Positions 21,633 through 32,500 of a DNA stretch of 64,000 bases are shown here, piece after piece. The DNA comes from Catonia carolina (Eukaryota > Arthropoda > Insecta > Hemiptera > Achilidae). Each line of letters opens with the position of its first letter. Within the stretch, counting starts at the first letter, position 1. Where the stretch lies: assembly GCA_035578175.1 (NCBI GenBank), contig JAQMRL010000001.1, positions 373,357,720 to 373,421,719 of the forward strand. Reading direction: 5' to 3'. The position numbers and the translations under genes were made by a program. A model generated the notes under the pieces. The model worked only from the letters and a program-made list of their open reading frames with translations. It made no database searches and was not told the origin of the DNA.

Positions 21633-22494
21633 ACTAAAATTTTTCCCAATATTTTGGAAAGCAATCTGAATTAATATTGTCTTTGTAGCAGAAGTAATTA
21701 CTGTACATTAATTTGTCACCATTGTTGTCTATAAATATGAATATTTTGACATTCGACACCATTTAGAATAAATTTAGTTAAATAAAATTTTCACTGATTT
21801 AAAATTTTAACCATTCAAAATTCTGCTTCCCTCAAATAGTTCAAATGAGCAACACTTTATTGTGTTTGATTTTGTTATTTGATTTTTCATTTTTTCTTTT
21901 AAATAAAATAAATACAAATTATTCAAATTATAGTCATTCCAGAGTCAAAATTGTTGTGCTATGCTCCTGGCATGTGAACAAGATCTGTTTCTGATCTTTC
22001 TTTAAGTAGTTGTAAATATCAAGAAAGTTGTTTCTAAAAGAGCTTCTTTACATAAATAAATATATAAAAGAATCTGATGTATTTGTAGAAATATGATTTA
22101 CCTGTTGTAAATTTTACTGTAAAACTAATGATATTTCTTTAAATACTTCTTCAATTATTGTTAAATAAGATCATTTTCCTGTTGTATTCTGATTAGGTGC
22201 TTGAAGAGCATTATTGGCAACTTTGTTAATAACAGCTCATCCATTGGAAGTAAGAGCTGAGGCAGATCTTGCTTTTTGTTAAGAGTACATGTCTTGGCAA
22301 GGGATAATTGATTAAGTTTTGTTGCAAAAGACCTGCTTAGGTCACGGAATGGCCTTATCCCTTTTAGGTCATTTAGTAAGGAGTTAAATTGGTGTTTAAT
22401 ACTAACAGATACCCGACCTTCGGTTGCTTTATAAAATATTTTGTGTATCGTTAGACATACAGAAGATTTCCTAGCTTTTTAAAATACTGTATGG

Positions 22495-22665
22495 CCGCCT
22501 CCATAGCTTAGTGATTGGCCTGCCACGCGGAGGTCCCTGTTTTGATTCCCGATGAGAGTCTGGAAATTTCCACATGTCAAATCCTAGTAAATGGTACATA
22601 ATCTATTGTAGTCGCTAATGACCAAGCAGTTAGTGCGACTTTAAATAAAATTTAAAAAAAATACT
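22495..22665 (+). repeat. tRNA-derived SINE
   Basis: It has a tRNA-like head with an A box (CATAGCTTAGTGATTGG) and a B box (TTTTGATTCCCGATGAGAG), a body with TCTGGAAATTTCCACATG and GTAGTCGCTAATGACCAAGC, and an A-rich tail. The body and tail match the copy at 39528-39705. Confidence 0.75.
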
Positions 22666-23086
22666 GTATATTTTTTTATATAGGTAAATATTAGTCTGAA
22701 TTTGTTTATGATTTTATCTCGTTTAGTACAAAGCATCAGTGCATCCAGTCTCCTAAAGTGATTAAACAATACTCACTGTAAATACCACTTCACAATGTTT
22801 ATTGAAGAAATATCATTGTTTACTGAATGTAAACTTTCGTTAAGTTTTATCAAATTAATTTAATGTAGGTTTTTAAATATGTAATTTATTACTATAATTT
22901 AAATAACGAATAGAGTTTCTCTTAAACATTCTCATTTCTATTAAAAGATACTCGTATTAGGAAAAAAATTGCGTTTGATACCTAGGTTACTTTTATTAAT
23001 GTCATGTTTATGTTATTTTTACAATATCTGTAATTTTTATTGTATTTTTGATAATTCAATGGTTTTCCTTTATTTGACTTTTGCAG

Positions 23087-23472
23087 ATTGTTGATTACAC
23101 ACCACTAGAAAGGCCTCCATTACCAATTACAAACAATTACTCAAATGGCAAATCAACCTTGAGTAGCGATGAAGCAAGTCCTGCTTCTAGTAGCGAAAGC
23201 GATATTGACAGTGATACTGAACCATATTTAAGACCTAAAAAGAGGAAATTAACGAAACATAAATTCCAGTTTACAAATAATAAATTTATGAACAAATATA
23301 ACGTATGGAGTGTTGGACTTCAAGAGGAAGCATTATCAGAGGTTCTTACTAAATGTGATGTGGAAAAAGTAGATCGAAGTAGGAATGTTGAAGCATACGA
23401 TTATCAAATGAAATTTCGGCTTGAGGAGGATCAAGATCAAATTGCAGAATTAGAGCATGAAGAAGCAACTAG
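23087..23472 (+). CDS. PHAX: PHAX, coding exon 2
   Basis: It starts after a TTTGCAG acceptor and reads IVDYTPLERPPL. It then has a serine/acidic stretch (SSDEASPASSSESDIDSDTE, likely CK2-type phosphorylation sites as in PHAX) and a basic cluster RPKKRKLTKHKF that fits a nuclear localisation signal. The family-conserved NVWSVGLQEEAL and VDRSRNVEAYDYQMK follow. The donor GTATGT follows base 23472, leaving two bases (AG) for the next codon. Confidence 0.95.
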
Positions 23473-23547
23473 GTATGTAGAGTTGGTAAAATATTTTTCA
23501 CATTCCTTTCGTAGCAGTATTTTTTCTCTGCAATTTAATTACAGTGA

Positions 23548-23645
23548 ATCGGTTGGTATAGATGTCAACATAACGAGCTTTAATGAATGAGGTCATGGGT
23601 TCGATTCCCCAGTGGGTTGTACCATTTTATCATTATTTTTATTTT
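23548..23645 (+). repeat. tRNA-derived SINE fragment
   Basis: ATGGGTTCGATTCCCCAGT (23598-23615) is a B box, and the 5' part (GGTTGGTATAGATGTCAACA) resembles an A box. It lies just 75 bp after the PHAX exon 2 donor, making the exon appear artificially extended in a naive reading. Confidence 0.6.
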
Positions 23646-23720
23646 TATCTATCATCCTTTAACTTCTGCATTAGATTTAATTTCTCTATAATTATTGACT
23701 TAAAACAAAAAAAATTTGTT

Positions 23721-24812
23721 ATTCTGGACCATCGATGTGTATAAAGACTGGATAGCGTGCTGTGTAGTATAGAATAACGTTTAGTATAGTATACTAAATT
23801 TAGTATAGAAAACGGTCTGGCAGGTGGTGGGTCTCCCCCCACCACTGGTGGGACAGTAAGCCAGCTCAGAGCATTGCAACCGCATTACTCTCACCAATAA
23901 CTTGTTATTTATTTACGACTGCTTCAAGAATATGAATAAAATATTACTTCAAAGTTTGACGTTTGTCATTTATATTTCGTCACTGTTTTGTAAATATTTT
24001 ACATGTCATCATTTAAACTCATGTTATTTTTGAGACGAACGATAAAAATATTTGGGAAAATGAACAAAAACAAGATGAGTATGCATCAGAAATACTTTAT
24101 TAAATACCATTTTATAAAATAAAGAAACATAAAACTAGTTTTAGTTTATTTAACTTAAACATTGCTAAATAAAACAATTTTATTTAGTTTCTGTCGTACT
24201 CCAAGCATTGAAAGAGTAGCTTGTGATGTTTTTTTTTTTTGGAAATGTTGTGGCACATACCTTTACATAACAGTAATCCTATTAGTTTTATTAATTTAAT
24301 ACCGTGACTATCCTCGCCAAAATTAGTGTTTGCTTCATGGTTATTAAATACATTTCCACCAAATATCCTACACGCTAATGTTATAATTTTTGAAATGTTT
24401 AAACTTCTCCAATCTTTAGATGCTACGGTTATAATTTGATTGTACAGATATTTAATTCTAAAAACATCTGGCGAAGCTCTTATTAATTTTCCTTTTGATG
24501 CGAAATCAGTTAAGTGAGCATATGAGCTTAAATTTGAATCGGCTGATTGTAACAAATTACTAAATTGTTCACAATGTAGTTTTGAATTCATCATTTTTAT
24601 GACAAAACCACAAATGAAGTACAATATATTGTCTTTAACAGTATTGTCTAAACAGTAGAAACTGTAACACAAGCAATGCCCAACAGCGTTTGACGCTATG
24701 ATCTGTCCCGCCAGTGGAGGGGGAAGCTGTGATTCCGCCTGCTTGTTTTCTGAGCCCGCTACACCGTTGAGCTCTCTATCCAGTCTTCATACACATTGAT
24801 GTTCTGAACCAC
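23721..24812 (-). mobile_element. P-element-like transposon derivative
   Basis: The ends form an imperfect inverted repeat of ~45 bp, sharing ATGTGTATAAAGACTGGATA on the left and, reversed, ATGTGTATGAAGACTGGATA on the right. A subterminal inverted pair also occurs (CCACCACTGGTGGGACAG at 23839-23856 against CTGTCCCGCCAGTGG near 24704). Inside is a 162-codon transposase C-terminus. It lies in PHAX intron 2. Confidence 0.72.
24184..24672 (-). pseudogene. THAP/P-element-type transposase, C-terminal fragment
   Basis: The minus-strand frame reads DNILYFICGFVIKMMNSKLH then CEQFSNLLQSA, YAHLTDFASKGKLIRASPDV and NHEANTNFGEDSHGIKLIKL up to the stop. An ICGFV/AGYV-K block followed by a single Cys, a L-x-G-L/KGKLIR-P block and a short C-terminal tail is the layout of the C-terminal region of P-element/THAP9-type transposases. 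The N-terminal THAP and catalytic regions are missing, so it is a truncated relic, although this piece is still an uninterrupted frame. Confidence 0.65.
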
Positions 24813-25143
24813 TTCATTTCCATACTCCCAGTTTCTCAACATAGGACTCCTCAGTATCTTTCACACCTGTATGAGCATATTTTGAAGTTGATGTAATAAG
24901 AAATTTTGAATAAATATGTTTTTATTTGAATGATTCATGAGTATAATATAAGATTAGTTATCTTATGAAAATGTGGTTTTTAGTTCTAATGGATTTCAGT
25001 TTATAATTAATAGCAATGTTTGCTTACAAGAGTTATTAGTAGCATGCAGAGTTAAATGTGTTACTTAATTGTTATAGTCTTATAGTACATTTTCTAAAAC
25101 ACGAGTTTTGTAATTTTTGTTTGTAATTAATTGATTTTTACAG

Positions 25144-25361
25144 GAAAGAATTTTCAAAAAATAACAAAAGGCGGCGTGGTGAAGCCGGTAAACAAAGACA
25201 TATTAGACCAAGAAGTAACGACAGAGATAGAGACTGGATTGATCATAGGCACATTATTAAACGTACTATTCTTGAATTGTCCGTTACTGATTCAGACACT
25301 CCGGAAGCCGTTGCAAAAGATATTGTTAGTAAATTGTCGGAGTCTAAAGAAGAGTTAATTT
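25144..25361 (+). CDS. PHAX: PHAX, coding exon 3
   Basis: After the TTTTTACAG acceptor, with two bases carried over, it reads R-KEFSKNNKRRRGEAGKQRH, then a basic/acidic alternating stretch (RPRSNDRDRDWIDHRH) and ILELSVTDSDTPEAVAKDIV to SKEELI. This is the linker plus the helix before the RNA-binding domain. The donor TGTAAGT follows base 25361, one base over. Confidence 0.94.
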
Positions 25362-25940
25362 GTAAGTTTTGATTTTATTTCTTATCTTTTTAATTTTATT
25401 TGGTTTTTTATCTGAAATTTAATTTGAATAATGTAAATTTATCGACTGAGAATTAAGTTCAAACTATCTTATACATACAGTGGGGATTAACTACCAGGAG
25501 TTTCATATACATAACAAAATGAGATAGCATATTTATAGAAAATAACTAGTTAAAATTTTTTTCTTTAAATCAGAAACAGAGGTTTTTTGTGATATCTATT
25601 ATGACTAGTCTAAGACTAACTAACAATTTTGTTCTAATTAGAAACAGAGTTAATTAGATGTATTTAATTGTATTGTGATTTAAGTGAATATGCTATAAAA
25701 GAACAATGTAGTAGAAAATTCCTACGCACATGCACCAACTAAAAATTGGGGAAGAGTTCCCTTTCTTATTTTCCCCTTTGTGATAGTTGGAACAGCATCA
25801 GCAATGATTAATACCTGGATCAACAGTAGGGGAGTATCAATGCACAGGAGTAGTAGAGGCAAAAACAATACAGAGCAAGGCACATCTCCCAAGTATATTT
25901 TTTAAACTGTAAAAAAAGTGTGTTAACTTTTGTATCATCC

Positions 25941-26110
25941 ACTGGGTTGGTCTAGAGGTAGTTGTCGCCGCAAGTCAGCTCTTTAAAGCTGATTTTCAAA
26001 GACGAAGGTCCCTGCTTCAAATCCTATTCAAGATAGTTACTTTTATACGGATTTCAATACTAGACAGTGATTACCAATATACTTTGATGGTTGGGGTTTA
26101 ATTAACCATA
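25941..26110 (+). repeat. Probable tRNA-derived SINE
   Basis: GGGTTGGTCTAGAGGTAG resembles an A box and CTGCTTCAAATCCTATTCA a degenerate B box; the following TTACTTTTATACGGATTTCA resembles the SINE bodies elsewhere in the window. The 3' boundary is unclear. Confidence 0.5.
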
Positions 26111-26738
26111 CTCTCCCAGGAATGGTTGCCCTGGGTCTGTACAAGACTACACCTCATTTACAGTCATACACATCATCCTCATCTCATTGGGTCATGGGGT
26201 TGCTTATTGTTCTGAATTGAGCAGATTGCAACGTACACAAATTAGGGATAAAAAATTTTTTATTTCAAATTGGTTATTGATGCTAGCGTATCAAATTGCA
26301 CTTGTATTATGCAACCCGCAGAACATGTGTACTACAGTACCTAAAAACAACAATTAAAGGAAAGAGCTGATATAAATTTAGATAATATGTCATAGTTGTT
26401 ATTGGCAGTGTGATGACGCGTAAAAAAATCAACTGTCAGCATTACTATACTAATACTATGTTATTAGAAAGGCATGACTATTGCACTACGTACCTCACCC
26501 GACCATCACTATCTCTCTCTAGTAGAAATGCAATCTTACACGCTGGCATCAATACCTGGAAGTCTTAAATACACAGATTCTTTTCAAGTATGGTCGGTCA
26601 CTGGATATAGGTGGTCTTTAAGTGATACTTGACTATTTTTAAAGTTAGCCATGTTTGTGTGCCAGCACAAATGTTCATAGAACATTCACATGTCAGGTGA
26701 TAACTTTTTTATTTTTAATTTGTCAAAAATTTTTTCAG

Positions 26739-26830
26739 TACGTGTTGTGAATGTACTTGGAAACAAAAAGGCTATAGAATTATATAATGAAACAAGACGA
26801 ATTGAAGAAGATGGAGGTATGATGGTAATG
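26739..26830 (+). CDS. PHAX: PHAX, coding exon 4 (RNA-binding domain, first part)
   Basis: The exon reads RVVNVLGNKKAIELYNETRR then IEEDGGMMVM, the most conserved stretch of PHAX, corresponding to the start of its snRNA/RNA-binding domain. The acceptor is TTTTTTCAG; the donor GTATGT follows base 26830 in phase 0. Confidence 0.96.
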
Positions 26831-27153
26831 GTATGTATAATACATTTTTCTGTGAAAATTAGGAATAAAATAAAAAGTACAAAACCTAGTAATATTTTAA
26901 AATATGATGGTGAAATACTCTGAAGATTATATTAATGTATTCCTTTCTTTTGCTCATATATTAACTCTCATTATAGAAACAGTAAGAGACTATAATTTAT
27001 TGTTTGCTGAAACAAAAGAGGATAACCTTATTGAAACTACGTGTTAAAAGCTTTTTTTTTTTAAAAAGTGCACCATTTTGAATAAAAGTTAATAGGTACA
27101 GTTTGTTAAGAAACAGGCTATAAAAATTCTGAAGAACTCAAATGATTAAGGTA

Positions 27154-28030
27154 ATGGGTGACTGTAAAGTCATGCAACCCAAATTTTTCTCTTTAACAGG
27201 AATGACAATCAAAGTCGCAAAAGATATTGCAAGTAAGAAAATTTATTGTGTTACAGTACTGTGTATGGTAGCACTGCTAGATCACACCATCGGCCAAAGG
27301 AGGGCATTGCACAAAACAGTTTGTTTAGTCTGAGCTACAATATCTTTTGCACAAAAACAACGTGTCTCGCTTGTTAGTCAACCATATAGAAACACTATAT
27401 CTCGTTTATTTAGTCGTTTTCGGGATACAGGAAGAGTGGATGACCATAAGCGTTCAGGCCATTTAAGTGTTTTAACGGATGATACTCTGCAGATGATAAA
27501 TGAAAAACTTCTTCTTTCTCCAAAAAAGTCTCTTCTGAAACTTGCTAGCTAGACTGGGCTATCTTATGAAAGTGTTCGTAAGGCTACTAAAGTGCTGAAA
27601 TTACATCCACATCAGATAAGTGTGACTCATCAGCTCCAAGAACCAGACAAGGAAAAGTGAATGCAGTACTGTCGGTGGTTCAGATGTTTCATTAGAAATG
27701 ACATATCTGTTTTAGACAAGGTTTTTTCAGCGATGAAGGTTGGATTTATCTTAGTGGCTATGTCAACAGTCAAAATTCCAGAATATGGTTTGCAGACAAC
27801 CCACATGTGTTCCACGAACAGCCATTACACTCGCAAAAAATTGGAGTGTGGTGTATCTCGTCGGAGAGTTGTCGGGCCTATCTTGTTTTCGGAGACCATA
27901 ACAGCTGAACAGTATCAAAAAATAATTTGTGAATACAAAATAATTTTGTAATTTAGTTAGTAAAAAATATGAAAAGGTACTCTAAAAACATTTTTGTGTA
28001 GTTTGGGTTCACGACTTTACAATCACCCTG
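27154..28030 (+). mobile_element. Mariner-like transposon with TA-flanked ~28-bp TIRs
   Basis: The left end reads ATGGGTGACTGTAAAGTCAT and the right end, reversed, CAGGGTGATTGTAAAGTCGT, both running on to AACCCAAA. TA flanks both ends (27152-27153 and 28031-28032). At 877 bp it is shorter than an intact ~1.3-kb element. It lies in PHAX intron 4. Confidence 0.85.
27200..27951 (+). pseudogene. DUF4817/mariner-like transposase remnant
   Basis: In order: a first HTH with QPYRNTISRLFSRFRDTGRV, DDHKRSGHLSVLTDD, a second HTH (KSLLKLAS-stop-TGLSYESVRKA), LKLHPHQISVTHQLQEPDK, MQYCRWFRCFIRNDISVLDK then VFSAMKVGFILVAMSTVKIP, where the usual first-Asp motif (DE-x-FHL-GYVN) is replaced. The end of the frame has RRVVGPILFSETITAEQYQK. 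Sequence with the second and third catalytic residues is missing. Confidence 0.78.
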
Positions 28031-28384
28031 TATTAAGAGTAAAAAATAATACAGGAGTATTTTTATTGTAAACAAAGATTTATTGCATTCATTTGTTTAA
28101 TAGTATTACAAATCTTTAAAATTGTTTGTGGAAGGTTTTTTCAATGACTGTTAAAATTTCTAGCCAATCATTTATTAATTTCTTATTGTACTTGATTAGT
28201 TACCTGGAAGTCATAGAGATAATTTTGGTTTAAACATCCCAGTATTCTTGCAATTTAAAATTATTGTAATCAGTGTTGTTGTGTAACTTTTACATTTGCA
28301 AAAATTAAAAGCAATCCTTATAGCTAACTTCAGAAAGAAAAACATCTTAAGCTTGCAAATTTATTTTTGTTGCATGTTTTGTAG

Positions 28385-28562
28385 AATGGCTCCAGGCGGA
28401 GAACTCCAGGTGGCGTTTACCTTCTTCTAGTCAAAAGAGATGAAGAAATTCCGCCTGAACAAATTAAAAAAGTATTTACAGATGATAGAGAGATGACACA
28501 GCAGTTTAGAAAAAAGAAAAAGAAACCCAAACCATATGGTATTAAGGAATCAATAATAGGAG
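28385..28562 (+). CDS. PHAX: PHAX, coding exon 5 (RNA-binding domain, second part)
   Basis: It reads NGSRRRTPGGVYLLLVKRDE then EIPPEQIKKVFTDDREMTQQ and FRKKKKKPKPYGIKESIIG. SRRRTPGG is the family signature in the RNA-binding domain; the lysine-rich stretch is a second basic patch. The acceptor is TTTTGTAG; the donor GTTTGT follows base 28562, one base over. Confidence 0.96.
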
Positions 28563-29589
28563 GTTTGTAAAGATTGTGTATTATATACTTTCATAGTCAT
28601 CTAAGAATTGTCTTAATCCTATGAAATCAGCGTGTTTTACAAGCAATAATGAAAGTTCAGATATTATTACACGCTCTCGAATAAATTCCTTTGTCTTACT
28701 TCATTACTGATGAAAAATTATGAAAAAATTCCAGGCGCTTTATAATATTATAAATATTATAATGCGTATGCTTCTTTTGTATATAAAAACATGAAAATTG
28801 CTTGGCATTTGAGCGAGTGAAATATTGGTGCGCGGAAAATGTGTGTGTTTACTTTATATTTTTTACTGTAACGGGCTGAAATTTCTGTTTAGCAAAAATT
28901 TGTACATTATATGTTTTGTAGAAAACAGTTCCCTGAATAAAACCATATTTTTTTATTACAATTTCGGGTAAAGATTGGGTGAGTTACAGCAGTTTTAAAA
29001 TTGTACAGCATTAGGAAGAGCATGCAATTTAAAATTCCGGTTGACAGAAAATTCCATCTATCAAATTGGATAAAAATGGGGTTTTTCTACTGAAACCAAT
29101 ATTTGCACATATACAGCATAATGTAGCCTTTATTATCCTGAAGTCTCTTACAAATATGAATTTATTTCTCATAAAAACAGCCAAACAAGGTAAATTTGGG
29201 GACAAAACTTACATGAAAAACATTATTTATAATGTTAAGTTTTTACAATAATAAGTGACTCAGTCATTGTGCAAAAACAGCATTAAAATTATTTTGTCCA
29301 AAGTTATATACTTGAAGTGAGTTTAACTTACGAATTCTTTGGAAATTCATATAAATATAAAAGTGTTACAGTATTTCTTTTAAGTAAAATATTTATGAAT
29401 GCTAAGCTAGCAAAAGTTGCTACTATAATTATATAAGTAGTGGTTGAGTCAAGTGAAATTAAATTTCCTTATTTTTCAAGAATACTAAATATTTGAAGTT
29501 TTTCCTCCCACACCCATAGTCCCGTGAAAGCTTTGTAATAGGGTTCAATAATATTATCCTTGTTAGGACTGAAGACCCAAGTTTTTCAC

Positions 29590-30520
29590 AATTTTTAAAA
29601 AAAATTTCAATTTAATCTCTTTTTAGGTCAATACACGTTCCCAACATTTCTCCCATTTGCTTAACCCCTCAAATAAATATGATTTTTCAAACTCTTCAAA
29701 ATATGCTTCCGTCTCGGTAATAACCTTCTTTGTTTGAGCTGAATTCCCCCCCCCCCCCCCCCAACTCGTTTTCATGTTGGGGAACAGAAAAAGTTGCAAG
29801 GACCCAGGTCCGCCGAGTTGGGTGTGGCAGCAGTTCATCTAATTTGGCCGCAACAGTTCCAGATAAATGTGCTAGTGCGTTAATATAGTAAAATAGCTTC
29901 TTTTTTTCTTAGCCTTCAATTTCTTATCAAACCAATCCAATAATTCGCTGCCGTACTGTCTCGTTCTTTCTGCAAAAAGTCCGTGATGACTATTCCCTTT
30001 GAATCCTAAAAAATAGTGGCCATGACCTTTCCTGCCAATGAGACTGTCACTTGGTCTTTGGCATATAATCCACGGTTCATCAACAGTGATGACTTGACTC
30101 AAAAACTCCTGTGAATTCTGCTTAAAGAGGTCCTAACACTGCTTCAACATTGGCAGCCATATTCCCGTGTTGTCCTCTGGGTAATCGCAGCACCCATTGG
30201 GCTGACAGCTTTCTCAACGTTAACTTATCATGAAAATACTGATTGCTGTTCTGTACAACACTTCTATGGCCTTTGTTACTTCACATACTTTAGTTCGGTG
30301 ATCAGCGAGAATCAAGACCTGGATCTTTTCAACTCGATAACCGTGTCTTTCAGGTGGCCCAGCCAGTCTTAATCAAAAACAGATGTACAACCACATTTAA
30401 GTTCGTTGAGCCAATATCTTTCAGTTGTCATGGATGGTGAAGAGTTCTCATAGACAGCATCCAACTTTGCTTTAATTTCTTAGCATATTTTTCCATTGTA
30501 TCGAGAAACACGAAACATGT
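29590..30520 (-). pseudogene. Mariner transposase, near full length but heavily decayed
   Basis: On the minus strand, from about 30500: MEKYAKKLKQSWM, then HDKLTLRKLSAQWVLRLPRG (linker/second HTH end), VITVDEPWIICQR (first Asp motif, normally VDETW), KGHGHYFLGFKGNSHHG, a degraded HDNAPAH region (second catalytic Asp not recognisable) and LFLFPNMKTSWG then ETEAYFEEFEKSYLFEGLSK plus WEKCWERV. The order and spacing fit mariner transposase. A 17-base C run (29746-29762) interrupts the LFPNMK region. It lies in PHAX intron 5. Confidence 0.8.
29746..29762. repeat. Poly-C run inside the mariner remnant
   Basis: Seventeen consecutive C's on the plus strand (a glycine run in the minus-strand frame). 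This is a likely replication or sequencing-slippage site, so its length may be unreliable. Confidence 0.8.
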
Positions 30521-30756
30521 GTGACACAACTGGGTGGCTGCCAAATAAAAACTTAGCTGAGACTCAGAGTGGAATTTACTGTGGTGTCATTTGATAGATG
30601 GCACTACACAACAGCAATGTCAACTTCCCTCACCAACCCCACCTGTCGGCAAACACAGGTACTTATTGATTAACCCCTTTTAACTGTTCTACTATAGCAT
30701 CTTTAAAACCTTCAAGTAAATATTATCTTTTATTATTAACTTTTCTTGTACTTGAC

Positions 30757-31092
30757 TATAGTCCAGCCTCTCTTACTTTGCTCCTAATGTAAACAAATAA
30801 TGACGTCACTGAGCATGCGCATTATATCAAAATGTGTACACGCTGATTAAAAAGTAACAACAAAATACTTTCAAAAGTATTTAAATACAAAATACTTTTA
30901 AAAGTATTTTTCTAAATGAAATTGTTAGGCCTACATCATATCATGACTGATGTTTTTAGTACTTATAATTTAAAAAATAGTTAACTTAATAGGAATACAA
31001 CATCCGTAACGTCGCAGACTCTAGCGTGCACCCTGCAGTAGCTGGCTTTTGTTTGTTGACAGTAGAAGCAAACTAAGAACGGCTCAACTGTA
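30757..31092 (+). mobile_element. ~340-bp MITE, copy 1 (orientation A)
   Basis: The ends are inverted: left AGCCTCTCTTACTTTGCTCC, right (reversed) AGCCGTTCTTAGTTTGCTTC; TA occurs at each boundary. Inside is the palindrome AATACTTTTAAAAGTATTTT, and GGCCTACATCATATCATGAC lies in the body. A second, inverted copy lies at 50416-50755. It ends 55 bp before PHAX exon 6. Confidence 0.82.
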
Positions 31093-31147
31093 GGTGAAAT
31101 TCACTACAGCATTGTGCAATTGATCTGTGATTTTATAATGTTTTCAG

Positions 31148-31362
31148 ATGAACTTTTACCAAATCTATTAACGAGAAGTGAATTAGAGTTAAGAAATAGA
31201 ACACCTGAAGTAACGGAAGGCGAGCATGCAGTCAGTAATCCACCTCCATCACCAGCTACAGATTGTGATGTTACAGAACCTATTCATGTTCAGCCACAAC
31301 AAATTGTTACCTATGATGATGATTTTTTACAATTAAATTGTGATGATATGGAAATGTTTTAG
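31148..31362 (+). CDS. PHAX: PHAX, coding exon 6 (stop codon)
   Basis: One base from exon 5 plus AT gives Asp, then ELLPNLLTRSELELRNRTPE, SNPPPSPATDCDVTEPI and YDDDFLQLNCDDMEMF-stop. The acidic C-terminus ending in a hydrophobic-acidic motif is like that of vertebrate PHAX. The acceptor is ATGTTTTCAG. The internal ATG at 31139 upstream of the acceptor is not part of the coding sequence. Confidence 0.94.
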
Positions 31363-31941
31363 TTTATATTATGTAATTTAATAATTACTTTCTCTTATAT
31401 GCTACAAGGAACATAGATTGGTGTAAGGAAATGCTGGATATTTCTTTTTTCTTAATTTTTAAATTTATCTTGAAATGTATTTTTTTAAGTCTTTATCCCC
31501 AAAAATGATTGTAGTTATTAAGGGGAATGTTATAAACAGCATAATTTTAAAAATCCAAGTTACTATAAGATGTTCTAACTTTATAATTGTTGTGAAATTA
31601 GGACTGCTGATATAAGATTTTGTTAAACTTGTTTTTTTTGTTTTTAACCCTTTGTAATTTTTCTTGTAAATTACTTAGTATTACTAAATTCGTGTCAAAT
31701 CCAGTAGTGTATGTCACTCGACAATATAAAATTCACATAATACTCCAATGTTGTAAATTGCTCGACATGAAATGTATTGATATATACTACCGAGGATCAC
31801 TCGATGAATTTGTTGTTCCCTATGTATTTTGTTTTCTATAATCAGCTGTTTAATCTGAATTTGTTACTGGTAGAATAATTTACATAAGACAAACATTCTT
31901 ATAAGGGTGCATGCCCGAAATTTTAATTAAACAGAGTTGTT

Positions 31942-31947
31942 AATAAA
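31942..31947 (+). promoter_or_regulatory. Candidate PHAX poly(A) signal
   Basis: AATAAA lies 580 bp after the stop codon. In such AT-rich DNA chance hits are common, so this is only a candidate. Confidence 0.3.
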
Positions 31948-32177
31948 CATGTTGATATGAAATAAGGCTGGAAGTTTGCATTAAAATCAAATTTGTGATT
32001 TTAAATTGAGTACTATCATGAATGATTATTGTTCTAGAAATGATTTGAAAGTTTGTTTGTTGATGATAGTGATCGGAATCCATTAGTTCACCCTAGTGAA
32101 TGTTTTGAGAAATATCACTGTGTTAAAAATGTCGCTTACCAATTTTTGTTGTTGTATGCTCTTTATTCAAGTTTTCA

Positions 32178-32500
32178 CTGACTGGTTACAGTTGCTATAT
32201 CACTTGTTTATATCCTTTTCTATGTAATCTATTTCCTTCTGGCTTGTTTGGTGGATCCATCACCATCATCAGAGTATATAAAATTGAAACTAAACTTTTT
32301 AATTTTTCAGAAGATGTTATCTTCAGTCGTTCATATAAATCTGTTTTATATGAATGACTGAAGGTACAACATTTGAGTATTTAAAAAGGATTATTTCAAT
32401 TTTATGTACTCTGATGATGGTGGATTTCCCAAAACATCTATAGGAAATAGGATTATATAAAAAGTAAAAAAGTGATGTAGCAGCTGTAACAGGTTAGTGA
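32178..32500. mobile_element. Fold-back (hairpin) element, older copy
   Basis: Two arms of ~160 bp are inverted relative to each other with many mismatches (for example CACCATCATCAGAGTATATAA on the left against TATGTACTCTGATGATGGTGG on the right), joined by a tight hairpin CAGTCGTTCATATAAA / TTTATATGAATGACTG. It shares GGTGGATCCA, CATCAGAGTA and CAGAAGATG.TATCTTCAGTC with the young hairpin at 54001-54326, so both belong to one family. Confidence 0.75.

Noticed and set aside
23081..23590. 169-codon ORF taken as a whole gene
   Set aside because: The coding exon ends at the GTATGT donor after 23472; the rest reads through the intron into a SINE.
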